Assembly: GCA_963556495.2 (NCBI GenBank)
Contig: OY747702.1
Location: 57,657,286-57,721,285, forward strand
Source: Valencia hispanica
Lineage: Eukaryota > Chordata > Actinopteri > Cyprinodontiformes > Valenciidae
DNA length: 64,000 bases
Reading direction: 5' to 3'
Part shown: positions 1 through 11,348 of the stretch, piece after piece
Layout of the letters: every line of letters starts with the position of its first letter
How positions within the stretch are numbered: position 1 is the first letter of the stretch
Made by a program: the position numbers and the translations under genes
Notes under the pieces: generated by a model
What the model was told of the DNA's origin: nothing
Database searches by the model: none
What the model saw: the letters and a program-made list of their open reading frames with translations, nothing else

Positions 1-466
1 CTATACCCCTGAGATGCAGCTGTAACTGCAGTGATTTCACAGTGATGTGTTATTTTCTGTTGGAGATAAACTCCCAATAAAATACATTGAAATTTGTAGT
101 TGTAACATAAAAGAATATGGCAAACTTTTAAAGGTAAGAATACATTTGCAATCAGAATAACTCTTTATAAAAACATATTCACATAACATATCTGTAGTGA
201 ATCTCCTAATAAAGGGAAAACACTCACAATGAGGAAGACTAATTACAGCTCCTAAACATCATGGATAGATGAGGTCTTTTACTTCATTATTTTCTGATCA
301 ATTAATCCAGTAAGTAGTTTCTAATTGATTCCACGTGTAACACTGCAATTAGAAGTTGTTTCTTTCCAGGTCTACATCACACATACACAGAGCTTTCAGT
401 CCAACGGTGAATCAAAGGGCTACAAACCAAATTTATCACATCTTTACGTTAGAGATGAACTAACCG
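1..466. other. no recognisable feature
   Basis: AT-rich sequence. I see no coding potential, RNA gene or repeat family that I can name. The short reading frame starting near 325 runs into the repeat that begins at about 467 and has no recognisable domain. Confidence 0.5.
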
Positions 467-500
467 CACGCATCGAAGGCCTCCGTGCCTTCGATGCGTG
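467..500. repeat. perfect 14-bp hairpin at the left edge of a dispersed repeat
   Basis: Positions 467-480 (CACGCATCGAAGGC) are exactly complementary to 487-500, with a 6-nt loop (CTCCGT). It lies where AT-rich sequence changes to the GC-rich repeat that follows, so it may mark that repeat's 5' end. The sequence GCGTGGGTGGTGCTGTGGGCC just after it resembles the end of the 8777-9236 insertion (GCATGTGTGGTGCTGGGGGCC). Confidence 0.7.
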
Positions 501-2095
501 GGTGGTGCTGTGGGCCTTCTTTACTGTCAGGGAGGCTGTTACCATCTTGCTACAGGTGCTCTCCCCCTAGGGGTTGCACTTGGATGGGGGGCTTGTGTGG
601 GGGAAGGGGACCTGAACTCAACCTGGGTGTCTAATGTCTTTTGTGCTCTGATAATAGACCGAATACCCATCTCTGGACACCTCTGTCCGCCCGCTCCATC
701 ACTTGACCACTCATGTAGGGCCTTGGGGTGCAGGCACGTCACTGGGGTGCGGGAAGGGGTTTCCATCTCCCCTACCCCGTGGCAGCCGAGGTTCCAATTC
801 TACTGTACAACTTCGACACCCTCACTTACAACATTCTCATGAGACACAAATGTAGTGACTTTGGGGTGGTCTGTGGCTGCCTTCCCCACATCCCACCCCT
901 CTGTTTTAAATACACATTATAACAACATACATCAACACCATACACGAGGGGGAGGAGGGAGGCTAGGGGTCTTTCCACACCCCTGTTTGCTATTGCCCAT
1001 CAGGGGTTGGGGTTTGGGAGGAGGAACAGGCGGTCTGGTCGGGGCCTGGGAAGGTGGGCTGCTTTGCCACTGTGTGGGCTTTGGCGGGCTGCTTGTCTCC
1101 ATCCTAGAAGGTAGGGGGACCACCTCCTGGGTCTGGGGGCTGGTTGCACTGCTGGTGTATCGGTACCTGGACCTGGGAGTATAGAGTGTGTATGGGAAGT
1201 TTGAGTGAGTGTACAGCATCCTTTCTTGTGTGTCTTAGTGTGCAGATGAGAATATATGTGTGTAAGAGGGAGGGAAAGTATGACTGTCTGTTTGTTCCTG
1301 TGTATCTGTCAGGTTGGGTCTTTGACTGCCTTTTTACCTGCCGCATCTCAGGCCCCCCACTAAATGAGGTGCCAATTTCCTTTTTTTCACTCCCAACTGG
1401 TGACTGGTGGCTCTCGTTGTCCAGGGCTGGGTGCTAGGGGTTGTCTGTTAATCCGTGATGCCTGCCTGCCTGCCTGGGCCTGGGTGGACCAGGGTATCGG
1501 TCAGCTGGTGTTCTCCTTTCGGTCCCGTTGGCCGGACCGGCTCTTTGGGAGGGGCCTGTTTGGGCATTGTTTGGTGGTAGCTGTCAGGTGGCTCGGCGGG
1601 GGGTCAGTTCCGGCATCTCCACTTGATCTCCTCTTGTTTATGTTTCATTCGTGGTCGAAACCACTTCTAAATTTTACCATGAGTTTTTCAGTGACTCTGT
1701 TATTATATTTATATCTATTTGTGGGTTGTGGTTGTGTAGTTCTCGGTTTACATTGTTTAATTGGCCATCCTACAGGTGTGGAGGCAGAATAGAACATTTT
1801 CTTGTGTTTTCTAAGTTCCCTTTTCTCTCTTGTATCTTCAACTCACCCTAAACTTTTTTTACTACCTCTCTTCATCTTCTTTCTTTCTTCACTTTTATTT
1901 TCCGTCTTTGTGTCCATAATATCAGGAAAAAACCCACAGCAACTTTTACTAAAGATATCTTAAACATATATATCAAGCAGAGCACAATAGCAAAAGCCAT
2001 AATGCTCCACTTGTAAAAGTAAATCTGTAGGCATTCTACTTGGTACTCAGACACCAATTCAGAGCACCACACTGCCAGACAGGACATGTTAAAAA
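467..2095 (+). repeat. dispersed interspersed repeat, copy A (probable non-LTR retroelement piece)
   Basis: GC-rich 5' part followed by a T-rich part. The segment 1676-2088 aligns by eye with the reverse complement of 50533-50977: shared blocks include the 'accatgagtttttc' start, the pyrimidine run with cttcttt repeats, 'cgtgtccataa-atcagg', and the end 'gtactcagacaccaattc...cactgcca-acaggaca'. The two copies are therefore one family in opposite orientation. No complete ORF and no RT motif are visible. The GC-rich 5' part (about 470-1640) is less clearly alignable with copy B. Family name unknown to me; the left boundary is placed at the hairpin by inference. Confidence 0.55.
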
Positions 2096-3260
2096 ATAAA
2101 AAAAAATAAAAATGAACTAATTAACGGTTTGTTTCTCTCAGGGAAAATGATACTTTTGAGATTAATAATGTAAAAAGGATGATGGGGTGAATGACTAGAA
2201 TCTGCTTCATTGTAGTGAAAAAATTCTAACCTTTCTGCAAAATGAAGAATACTCTCCAGGAGTTTTGAATTTCAGTTTTCAGTTTAATAGTCTGGTTTTA
2301 ATGTGGAAAACAAATTAGTATAGAAAAAAAAAACTTAGATTTTGTTTTCCATTTTATTTTCTAGAGGGTAAAAATCTTAATATAAAAATACGTTGATTTC
2401 TATTTAAATGATATTGTTTTTCTTTTATTTGCCCCATCACACATTGTGAACTGGTGCTGATAATTGTTGTTTTTTTAACATACAGATAACAACAGCTGAC
2501 AAGGTAAATGTGCTGTACTCAAATGTTCAAAATGTTGTAAAAACTTATTTAAATCAAAAAGCTGTCAGGGAAGCATACAAGTTTTAAATAGAAATTGTGT
2601 AGGAACCCTTTGCTTAGGTTTGTTACCAAGGCTATTTAAAGTGCTATTAGGAGTTACTTGGACAAAGCAGCTGCTGCCCAAAACCATAACTTCATGAACA
2701 TTTGTTTTCTATTAAATTGTGTTATATTTAGTTGTGTAATAAAGAAATGTGTTTATGTATATTTTGCATGAAAATATCTGAATTTTTTCAATAAAAAAAA
2801 AAAAACATCTATATAAACTAGGTATCGGATACCCGATTAACTTAAAATCTTACACAAAGAAGAAGAAGCTCAGTGCAGTTTCATTGTCAGGTTCTTCCCG
2901 ACCGCTACTTCAACATGAAGAAGACAATGAGCAAAGTGAAGTAAAGTTTTCTTTGTTTATGAAATGTGCCATGACCTAACTGATTCCCAAACTTCACAGA
3001 CATTTAAATGAGGTCTTAGCCACAGCATTAAACTCTCATATAGAGATAATGATTTTAGTCATGGTACTAATGATGGCGATGCCATTCTATCGCTCCTATG
3101 TAGTGCTTTGAGCTAGACTCAAATATCTCCACAGACATTAGCTTGTAGTGGCATGAAATTATGTGTGGACATCTCTGCAACTGGAAGCTGAATCTTAATG
3201 ACTTCTGTGATTGCTTAAAGTATTCTACGGTGTCACTATGAGGCCAGAATACGTGTGGAG
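2096..3260. other. AT-rich stretch without recognised features
   Basis: No coding region or named repeat recognised. An A-run at about 2797-2809, shortly after AATAAA-like sequence, could be the tail of an old retroposed sequence, but nothing upstream identifies a source. Confidence 0.4.
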
Positions 3261-3261
3261 T

Positions 3262-3380
3262 TCAGTATTTCAAGCCTTTATATTTTGAAATTTTGATGAT
3301 TATGGCTTATAGAGAATGAAAACACAGGATATTAGAATATGTAAAAAAAGTTTCATATTTGAAACTCTAATCACATAATG
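3262..3380. mobile_element. Tc1/mariner-like element end, decayed
   Basis: Contains 'tatttcaagcctttat', a 'gattatggctta-agagaatgaaaac' block and 'tattagaatat'. The same blocks occur in 48893-49010 and, in part, at 53755-53795, where decayed transposase sequence follows. This is terminal sequence of that element family without an adjacent coding region. Confidence 0.5.
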
Positions 3381-3384
3381 AACT

Positions 3385-3790
3385 AAAACAAATGCAAGAA
3401 TCCAGCAGAGACTAGCAGAAAGCGAGGAGCTTAGAAATTGGGGGAACTTGATTAGGCTACTAGACAAGTAACAGCTGGTTGATTAAGAACAAGGTGCAGA
3501 TGTGAGAGACCAGCCAGGTAGGCTGAGGGAAAGGGACTAATAAACATAGGAGAAAAGTAAGGAGAATGTAAAAAATAACTAAAGTGAAACACTGAGCTAA
3601 GATGAAAGCAGGATTAGACTAAGATGAAAGCAACAGAATAAACAAGAAAAAGCTAAGTTCACGCTGAGTATAAATAAACAGAAATAATCAGAGAAATAAT
3701 CAAAAGCAAACACAGAAAAACACCCCAAGAGGAGTTTTAATGTTTGAAATGAGGGACATAAAATATTGAACTTTTTCACCTTGTTCAGTA
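3385..3790 (-). repeat. purine-rich dispersed repeat fragment (antisense)
   Basis: Rich in A/G with motifs such as 'gattaagaacaaggtgcag-tgtgagag' and 'aataaaca'. It resembles 18560-19250 and 39640-39920 in composition and in recurrent phrases (gctaattagg/ggtgagag/aggaaacaggac-like). Read on the minus strand it would be a C/T-rich segment like those in fish LTR-type repeats. Assignment to a family is inference. Confidence 0.3.
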
Positions 3791-3992
3791 TTTTTTAAAG
3801 ATGCACCTGTTGCCAACTGCTAACATTTTGCAAAATTCTGGAGCATCAACAAGGACCTGATATAATCATAGTTCACTTCATGTCTTCTTCAACCATTCTA
3901 AAGCCCGTTTTCTTGTGTTGGAATGACTAGTCGTGTCAAAATGTCAACAATGTAGCTGTTGATTTGAGGTAGAGTAGAAGAATTTGGATGTA

Positions 3993-4405
3993 CAGTGGAC
4001 CCCAGTATTTGTGAGGTTAGAGACGACAACCACCAGCAAATAGCTTACATCCACAAACCCTTTAAACCCACTTATAAAATCACATATGGCTGCCTATTTT
4101 AACAGTTCAAACGTCAAATATATATTAATATGTAATAACACAAACAGTGGCAAACATTTTAGCACTACCACAGAAGCCAATATCTACAGTCTTTCTTATC
4201 TCCAACCTTGGCGATACAATCAATCACAGAGGAATCGCAATAAAAAAAGGATGGTTCTCCAGGATTGGCTGCTTTGCAAACACCAGCCAATAGCGTGTCA
4301 AGTAGCATTCTGCATGGTTATTTTAACTTCCGAAGCTGCATTTTCTTTTAAATAATTTCGATATAATCTACAAAAAAATCAGCGAATAGAAAAGGGCTTG
4401 TGAAG
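3993..4405 (+). mobile_element. Tigger/pogo-like DNA transposon relic (non-autonomous)
   Basis: Starts TACAGTGGACCCCAGTATTTG followed by a 'gaggttagagacgacaacc' block, a typical left end of TcMar-Tigger-type elements with TA target sites. Near the right side, 'aaaatcagcgaatagaaaag' resembles the complementary 'gcgaata' motif of the other end. No transposase is present; the ORF at 4086-4355 has no recognisable domain. Confidence 0.45.
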
Positions 4406-4734
4406 TGCAACATTAATGCTGTATTCTTAGGTCTGTAAATCTTACCATGTTGAGTCTAAGATGCATTTGGGTGTTCAAAGACAAAAACAGACAGAAAAAA
4501 CGGTTTTTGAATGGAAAAGCAGGCTAAGATTAGGCTTGTGATATGTCCAGGACCTCAACTTTATTAAAAGTTAACAAAATTGCATTACAACCTGGGTCTG
4601 TAGCAGAATGCTGAACTAATTATTTCAATTATCCAGCCAGAATTGAATAGGATATTATTACATTTACATAATTTGACTACACACAGTCACATTGAAAGAA
4701 ATTAAAGAATATATTTGAAAATGCATTTATTTCA

Positions 4735-4855
4735 GTAACTTGGATCAATATGTGAAACACATTATATAGCTTAATTACACACTGACCAACATTTTCATGC
4801 CTTTATTTCTGTTAGTTATGATGATTTTCTGCTTATCTAAGATTATAATGTTACG
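4735..4855. mobile_element. Tc1/mariner-like terminal relic
   Basis: Contains 'gcttaattacacactga' and 'catgcctttatttctgttagttatgatgatt', related to the block at 53705-53790 ('acttaattacacactgag', '-taagattatggctta'). Short and decayed; no coding sequence. Confidence 0.35.
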
Positions 4856-4882
4856 TTACAGCCATATAAAAAATGCTTTAAC

Positions 4883-5175
4883 AGGCAAGGTGAGTTTATT
4901 TGTATAGCACAATTCATGTTACAGGACAATTCAAAGTGCTTTACATAAACCATCAAAAGCATTACAGCAGGGTGCAGAAAAAGCAAAAGTACAGGAATAA
5001 AAAGCATGATTTAAAATGAACCAAAATTAAAATAAAATAAAAATCGATCTATCTTAAAAGAAGCCGTACAGATTAAACTTAGAATAAAAACCTAATCAAA
5101 AGCATCTGAGAACAGGTGGGTCTTTAACCGGGATTTAAATAAACTGAGTGTTTACTGAGCTGATCTGAAAATGCT
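4883..5175 (-). mobile_element. LINE 3' end, truncated (antisense)
   Basis: Begins with an 'aggcaagg' tail, then 'tttatttgtatagcacaattc' and 'caaagtgctttacataaa', the antisense 3' end common to fish CR1/L2-type LINEs also seen at 9284, 59278 and, in sense orientation, at 23960 and 37090. The segment 'aacaggtgggtctttaaccgggatttaaa' is the antisense of the conserved C-terminal K-T-H-L-F region of such ORF2 proteins. Severely 5' truncated. Confidence 0.65.
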
Positions 5176-7590
5176 TTAATGCTTTAACACAGAGAAAATG
5201 CTTTTATACAGAAAATTATGTTTAATACCACTTTAAAGGTTTGTTTTTCTAAAAGGGGTTTTAATCTGACAAAAGAACATCTTAGGGACGGATGTATGGA
5301 AGGATATTTTAGGGAAAGTTCTGCGCTGGATATCATTTGTCCATAACAATAAAGCAGCCTTAGCTATATTTACTTAATCACTTAAAGCTGGTGTTCTACA
5401 AGCCAGGTTTTAGGTTTCGAGGGGCACTTGGAACTTCAAACATAAATGAGTTTGTGCATTTTTCTTTAGCACGATAACCAGTAACTGTGGGAAGACAGAG
5501 CTGAATGATAGCATAAGATCTGAGAGCGTTCAATTACTGCCACCACAGGTGTTCTCTGGGCTCAGGATGAGAGAAAATGGAGCAAACCACTGTCTGGACT
5601 TAGTGTTAGACGGCCCGTACAGCCTGCCAACCAAAGCAAAGGATGAGATAGTGAGCTGAATCCCAACACCTGGCTCTAAAGAGATTGGCATGCACACCCC
5701 GCAGACATTAGCTTCAACTCATCCGTGTGAAATGTAGATTCCTAGAGATGGCGAAACCAACAGGATTAGCTTCTCAGGTCTTTTGTCCACCTACTGTATT
5801 TTTCAGTGATGCAGTGTTCAGTCTACCCCACACAGTTATCAGAACCCTAGGCACAGAAAACCCCTTCACTGTCATTTTGTTAAGAAATCTGAGGGAGTTA
5901 ACTGTTTATATCCAATCGCACACAGGAAAGGCCATTTGTTGTTGTTGTTTGTCTTTTCAAAGCTCTTTCTGATTGGTGGTGTGCCTCATGGTGAATCTGT
6001 TTTTTTCACAAAATGCTATGCTCAACATCAAGCAATTAAAACTTTAATTACGATGAAATGAGAAACTGTCTCTGATGCTTAATTTCTCATTTACTCATGT
6101 AGGAGAGAGGCTATGAAGTTTCATTTAGCTTTGCCCACCAGGACACAATATAGATCTGCCACAAGAGCCAGACAAATATGCAGCATAACTTTCTTAAATC
6201 TCATTTGAGATTTAAGATTAAGAAAGCACACATAGCATACAGTAAGCATTGAGCCATTTAGGGGTATCGAGTTCAGACAGCATCAGAGATTTCATTGTTG
6301 AAAAATTCTTTCTTGCACTTAAAGCCTAAATTATTCTTATCAAAACCGTATACATAAAAGCAGATACCATCTACAAAATTGGTATGTTTAAATAAAAGTT
6401 TTTCTACACATTTGGGCTTTAAACAATTACAAGCTTCCTTTTTTCTATGTATCTTCTATGTTGGACCAGTTAGGAATAATTCCATACCTCTGCTTGAATT
6501 TCTAAAACCATTAGGGACTCTTGTGCAAATCAATCCTTTGATTTTAATCCATGATACATTTCAGGAAACCCTGAGCCTGCTTTGGTTTGTCTGGCCACCC
6601 TGAGATAAGAAAATTAAATATAAACTCAGCTCTATTACAAACTGAGCAATAGACTCCTTTTTAGCTCCTAGATACAGCAACTGTAATGGAGATCAATTAT
6701 CTACATGCATGTGCGCTCTTTTAACAATGCCCCAACCTGAATATTGATGCAGTCTGGTGCATCCAAATTTACATTTAACTGTGGGACACTGAATACAAAG
6801 TGGACTGGATTCTTTCGTTTTTAAGGCTGACTCATATTTTTCAGGTTCAAGGACTGTCCCTACTGTTGCATAGTTTCAAAAGATTTTGACGGTGATGAAA
6901 GTGATCATCTGTTTTCGAGTCCCTGCCAACTATGCTTGTTTTTTGGACCGTACAGGCTCCCCTTTGAATCAGAAATGAGGATTGCTTTTTTGTCACTGTC
7001 TGCCAGTCAACACGTTAAAGTGTTTGACTTATGATTGGACTCCCTCCCCTCTTAAGATTGAGCAACTCATAGGGCTATACAAACCACCAGCAGCCAGGGG
7101 AGTCCATCAGTATTCTGCACTCGTACTTGAACACAGCAACACGCCGGTCTGTTCGCTTTCTCACAATCCCACACTGCCTTGCAGATTGTTAGTATTCTTG
7201 TGTGCTGAAATCTGGTTTGCCCCGTATGTCACAGCTGGCATGTCTTCCTGTTATGTCTCTATGCTCCTGCTGCAGTTAAGGGGGTGTTCACGCTAAAGGA
7301 AGGAAATGCAGAATAAGTGAAGTAATTGAGTTAATTTGTCTGACTACACAGGTGTCACCGAGCCTGACTGTAAAAATATTGGCAAATCAAAACATGTGGG
7401 AGCTTGAATCCTTAGTAAACATGAACAGCTTATGAATTATTCTTCAGACATTTAGCTGACTTGAGGTGAATTTCCGAGCACACTCTCATTTAATATTCAC
7501 CACTCATATTTCTTATACTATCCTTTTATCTTATTTCTTTTAAAGTTCTCAGAGGGATTTTATAAGTTACTCAAAGACTCAAAAGTGACA
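5176..7590. other. long stretch without recognised genes or repeats
   Basis: Several short ORFs (for example 5727-5972, 6379-6603, 6982-7296) lack recognisable domains and look random. The one structural feature I see is the hairpin at 6193-6216. Part of this may be low-copy sequence; conservation cannot be judged without comparison. Confidence 0.4.
6193..6216. repeat. perfect 11-bp inverted repeat
   Basis: CTTAAATCTCA (6193-6203) and TGAGATTTAAG (6206-6216) are exact complements around a 2-nt centre. It may be the middle of an old foldback MITE; no wider inverted repeat is evident. Confidence 0.6.
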
Positions 7591-7596
7591 CTCAAA

Positions 7597-8045
7597 TACA
7601 CCCACTAGGCACTTTATTGGGTACACCTGTCGATTGCTAATCACAAATAGCGAATCAGTCAATCAAACTCAGTGCATTCAGGCATCTTGAAGAGGTGAGA
7701 ATGACTTGCTGTCAAGTTCAAAGTGAGCATCAGAATGGAGAAGAAAGAGATTTAGGTGACGTTAAATGTGGCTAAACTGTTTTGGGTGCTGGTTTGGGTA
7801 TTACCAAAACTGCTGATCTACTGGGATCTTCATGAACAACTATCTCTCAGGTTTGAAAATAACAATTCAAATTAGAGAAAATAACCAGTGAGCAGAAGCT
7901 GTGTGGATAAGGAATGCCTTGAGGTGAAAAGAGAATGGCCAGTATGGCTCCAGATGATAGAAAGCAACAGCAGAATGCCATCTCCCACGGCTGTCACACC
8001 CATGGGGAATGCGGTGTCACTTTTCCTAGTGAGATGGTTAAATTC
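7597..8045 (+). pseudogene. decayed Tc1/mariner-type transposon, 5' part
   Basis: Starts 'aggcactttattgggtacacctg', the characteristic terminus of a widespread fish Tc1-like family. It continues through a degraded N-terminal transposase region ('gcatcagaatggagaagaaagagatttaggtgac', 'actgctgatctactgggat', 'gagaatggccagtatggctc'). The family reading frame is interrupted throughout and the DDE half is missing. It ends about 80 bp before an unrelated Tc1 element. Confidence 0.6.
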
Positions 8046-8471
8046 TCTCTGACCAGTTTTGCTCAGCAACTTTGCATTATATTTGTTCCTCTAACCTGAG
8101 CACACAGTGAGACTAATATAAGAGCATAAAGTGGGGAAAAAAATTACATGGCAGTCACCGATTGTGCAAGTTGTCGTACTTCAAAAGATGAGAGAGGTCT
8201 GTGATTTTTTATCATAGGTGCACTTCAAAGGGACAGAAAATAAATTTTTTAAATGGATTTTAAAGAATTTATTTGTATAATGATGCAGAAAATAAATATT
8301 TATCACCATCAAACAAGCAAGAATTCTTGCCCACAGAGACCTATTACTGCTTCTTTAAGAAGCTCTTCTATCCTCCACTCGTAACCTGTATTAATGCTAC
8401 CTGTTTGAACTCGTTATCTGTATAAAAGTCACCTGTCCACAACTTCAAACAGTCAGACTCCAATCTCCGCC

Positions 8472-8768
8472 ATGGCCAAGACCAGAGAGCTGTCCAAGGA
8501 CACCAGGGACAAGATTGTACACCTTCACAAGACTGGGATGAGCCAGTCTACAATAGGCAAGCATCTTGGCGAGAAGAGATCAACTGTTGGAGCAATTATT
8601 AGAAAATTTAATAAATACAAGATAACTGACAATCTCCCTCGACTTGGGTCTCCATGCAAGATCTTACCTCATGGGGTACACATGATCTTGAGAAAGATTA
8701 GGAAATACCTCAGAACTGGTCAAGGACCTGTGGAGAGCTGGGACCACAGTAAAAAAGGTTACTATTAG
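8472..8768 (+). pseudogene. Tc1 transposase, N-terminal part
   Basis: The reading frame starts [16 protein letters not shown] and continues through a helix-turn-helix paired-like DNA-binding region (about residues 5-55). It ends in '...[14 protein letters not shown]', where the first insertion lies. A Tc1 transposase would bind the terminal repeats and cut and paste the element in the nucleus. Here only the DNA-binding half survives in frame; the catalytic part is split off downstream and full of stops. Non-functional. Confidence 0.85.
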
Positions 8769-8776
8769 TAACACAC

Positions 8777-9236
8777 CTTGTTTGTGTGTTGGGGTGTCGG
8801 GCTGGTGACTGGGTGGTATTTCTGGGCCCTATCAGTTTTTGGGCACTGGACTTGGCTCCTGGGTCGTGCTCTTTGCGCACTGCGGAGTATTTTTTGTCAG
8901 GTGTGTAACCGGGCTCGGTCGGGCTCGCCTGCGGACTGACTGGGTACTAGGGGTGAAGGACAGGTGGGTAAGGGGGCTGGGGTCGGTTGCTTGCTGGGCC
9001 ATCGGACAGCGGTTGCCGCTCTGCCATGGATAGGGGGTGGTGGATCTCTGTGTGTCGGCCGGCCGGGGCATCGGTCCGTTCCTGGTCTGAGTGGGCATAT
9101 CGCCGGGGTTTTTGGGCCGGTACGTACCCTGGGTTCCTGCCTGGGCACAGGGGCTTTTGATGCATGTGTGGTGCTGGGGGCCTCTTTTATTGGCGGGGAG
9201 AGAGATTAAAATTTAAAAAAAATTATATTTAAGAAA
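8777..9236 (+). mobile_element. short GC-rich retroposed insert inside the Tc1 element
   Basis: Flanked by the 11-bp direct repeat TAGTAACACAC (8766-8776 and 9237-9247). One copy belongs to the interrupted Tc1 sequence, so this is a target-site duplication. The insert is GC-rich and ends in an A/T-rich tail (attaaaatttaaaaaaaattat...), as expected for target-primed insertion in + orientation. Its end resembles the start of repeat copy A near 490-520, so it may be a short relative of that family. ORFs inside overlap on both strands and look spurious. Confidence 0.75.
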
Positions 9237-9277
9237 TAGTAACACACTATGTCGTCATGGATTAAAATCCTGCAGCC

Positions 9278-10058
9278 TTCGCAAGGCAAGGCAAGGCAAG
9301 GCAAGGCAAGGCAATTTTATTTGTATAGCACAACAGGGTAATTCAAGGTGCTTTACATGATTTGGTGATTAAAAACAAATCAAAACAAACAAACATGGAA
9401 TATAACATTGGAAATTAAAAGTAAAAGCAGCAAATTAGCATGAAACACACATTACACATGATGCACAATAAAGCAAGAGAAAGATCAATATGGCAAGAGA
9501 GCATGAACAAATTTCATACATATGACAGCAATCATTTACTCGAAGGCAATTCTAAACAGATGGGTTTTTAGTCTCGATTTAAAGCAGTTCAGAGTTTCAG
9601 CAGCTCTGCACTCATCAGGAAGTTTGTTCCAGATAAGGGGAGCATAGAAACTGAAAACTGCTTCTCCGTGTTTAGTTCTGAGTCTAGGGATGTTTAGTAG
9701 GCTAGAGTTGGAGGACCTTAGTGGTCTTGGTGGTTGGTAACGTGACAACAGGTCTTCAACATATTTTGGTGCGAAGCCATGTAATGATTTATAAACTAGT
9801 AGGAGTATTTTGAGTCTATTCTCTGAGCTACAGGGAGCCAGTGTAAGGACTTTAGAACTGGGGTGATGTGCTCTACTTTCCTGGTTCTAGTGAGGACACG
9901 AGCAGCAGCATTCTGGATCAGCTGCAACTGTCTGATTGACTTTTTACGCAGACCTGTGAAGACGCTGTTGCAGTAATCAATCCGACTAAAGATAAAGGCA
10001 TGGATGAGTTTTTTCAGGTCCTGTTGCAACATTAGTCCTTTAATCCTAGAAATGTTCC
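9278..10058 (-). mobile_element. 5'-truncated CR1/L2-type LINE in antisense, with ORF2 C-terminus
   Basis: The plus strand starts with an (AAGGC)n run (9284-9311) and 'aattttatttgtatagcac', the antisense LINE 3' tail. On the minus strand, 10158-9796 encodes '...LIQNAAARVLTRTRK...ITPVLKSLHWLPVAQRID' and 9748-9536 encodes '...LLNIPRLRTKHGEAVFSFYAPLIWNKLP...LKTHLFRIAFE', the conserved C-terminal region after the RT domain. The two blocks are in different frames. Tc1 sequence stops after 'cctgcag' (about 9277) and resumes at 'cactgcttaagccag' (about 10060). Confidence 0.8.
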
Positions 10059-10530
10059 CACTGCTTAAGCCAGCAAATCTGGATGATCCAGAGGAGGATT
10101 GGGAAAATGTAATGTGGTAAGATGAGGCCAAAATAGAGCTATTTGGTATAATCACCACTCACCCTGTTTGGAGGGGGAAGAATGCTGAGTTGCATCCCAA
10201 AAATACCCACTGTGAAGCATGGGGGTGGAAACATTATGCTTTGGGACTGCTCTGCTGCAAAGGGGACAGGACAACTGATCCGTATTTAGAAAAGGATGAA
10301 TGGGGTCATGTATAGTGGGATTTTGGGCTAAAGCGAGAGAATTGAAGATTAAATGTGGCTGGATTTTCCAGCATGACAATGATTCCATACACATCGCACA
10401 GGCAGCAAAGGAGGGGCTACATTAAAAGCATTTTAAGGTTCTAGAGTGGCCTAGCCAGTCTCCAGACCTCAATCCAATAGAGAATCTGTGGAGGGAGTTG
10501 AAAGTTCGTGTTGCCCAGGAATAGCTCCAA
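10059..10530 (+). pseudogene. Tc1 transposase, catalytic-region remnant
   Basis: Collinear with Tc1 DDE transposase: 'ctgcttaagccagca', 'gatgatccagaggaggattggga', 'aatgctgagttgcatcc', 'gtgaagcatgggggtggaaacat', 'cagcatgacaatgattcc' (region of the second Asp) and 'ctagccagtctccagacctcaatcc' followed by 'atagagaatctgtgg' (region of the Glu). Frameshifts and stop codons prevent translation. It lies between two later retroelement insertions. Confidence 0.8.
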
Positions 10531-10539
10531 AACATTCAA

Positions 10540-11196
10540 TTCAATTCAAATCCAAGTAACTTTATTAATCCCAAAGGGAGATTAAATGTTGTTGTAACTC
10601 ATTATCCAAGTTTCTTTAAAGATTTGTTGTAGATGCTGATGGCCGTGGGGAGGGATGATCTCCTGTAGCACTCTACAGATCTGAAGAAGCCTCTCATTAA
10701 AGACGCTCTGTACAGAACGAGGTAGAGGATGCTCAGGGTTTCCCGTAATGTTAATTCTATCAAGAATCCTGTTTTTGCACACTAATCTCCAGAGGGTCCT
10801 CAGCATCCAACCTGTTTGGCGACGATCTCACATTGCCCAATATTATTGATGGAGATGGTTTGAACTTCCTCCTTTTCTCTCTCCTCTTTGCTCCTTTTCA
10901 ACTCATCAGGGTTTTGTAGCGGCAGTTGAGGTATTATTTGAGCTTTTGTGATGTTTATCAGCTGCTCCCAGTTGCAAACCACCTTGTTGCCATGGTAATG
11001 CATCATAACAAATGTCCAAAAGTAAAAAAAAGTATCAGCAAAAATCCTTCCAACTGCATTGCATTCAAAACAGAGAGAACAGCAGTAAAAAAAAAATCCT
11101 GCCAGAAATGGAGGAATAAAAGTTAAAAACAAACAAACAGAATGAAAGCAACAGAGCTACTCCAACATGATGCCACCCTGAGCGGCACAATTTTGG
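10540..11196 (-). mobile_element. retroelement insert with AACATTCAA target duplication
   Basis: Flanked by the 9-bp direct repeat AACATTCAA (10531-10539 and 11197-11205), which splits the Tc1 C-terminal region. On the minus strand the insert ends with 'cccaaagggagatt' antisense sequence and a short (GAATT)n tail next to the left duplication, consistent with a non-LTR element in antisense. Minus-strand frames (10806-10582 with 'NPEHPLPRSVQSVFNERLLQI', and 11132-10800) show no domain I can name. Confidence 0.75.
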
Positions 11197-11205
11197 AACA
11201 TTCAA

Positions 11206-11348
11206 GCTCTAGAGAAGATCTAGAGGAGGATTGGACCAAAATACCAGCTACGGTGTGTGCAAACCTGGTGAAGACCTACAGACAAACTTTGACCTTTGTC
11301 ATTGTCAACCAAGGTTCCATCACAAATTATTCTTCACCATTATACTAA
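11206..11348 (+). pseudogene. Tc1 transposase C-terminal remnant
   Basis: Encodes '...[32 protein letters not shown]', matching the usual Tc1 transposase C-terminus. It resumes immediately after the 10540-11196 insert. The Tc1 right terminal repeat follows, up to 11486. Confidence 0.75.

Noticed and set aside
498..1219. ORFs of 75-142 aa in the GC-rich part of repeat copy A
   Set aside because: Overlapping frames on both strands inside a dispersed repeat; no domain recognised.
8832..9209. ORFs in the GC-rich insert within the Tc1 element
   Set aside because: Five overlapping frames on both strands in 460 bp of retroposed sequence.
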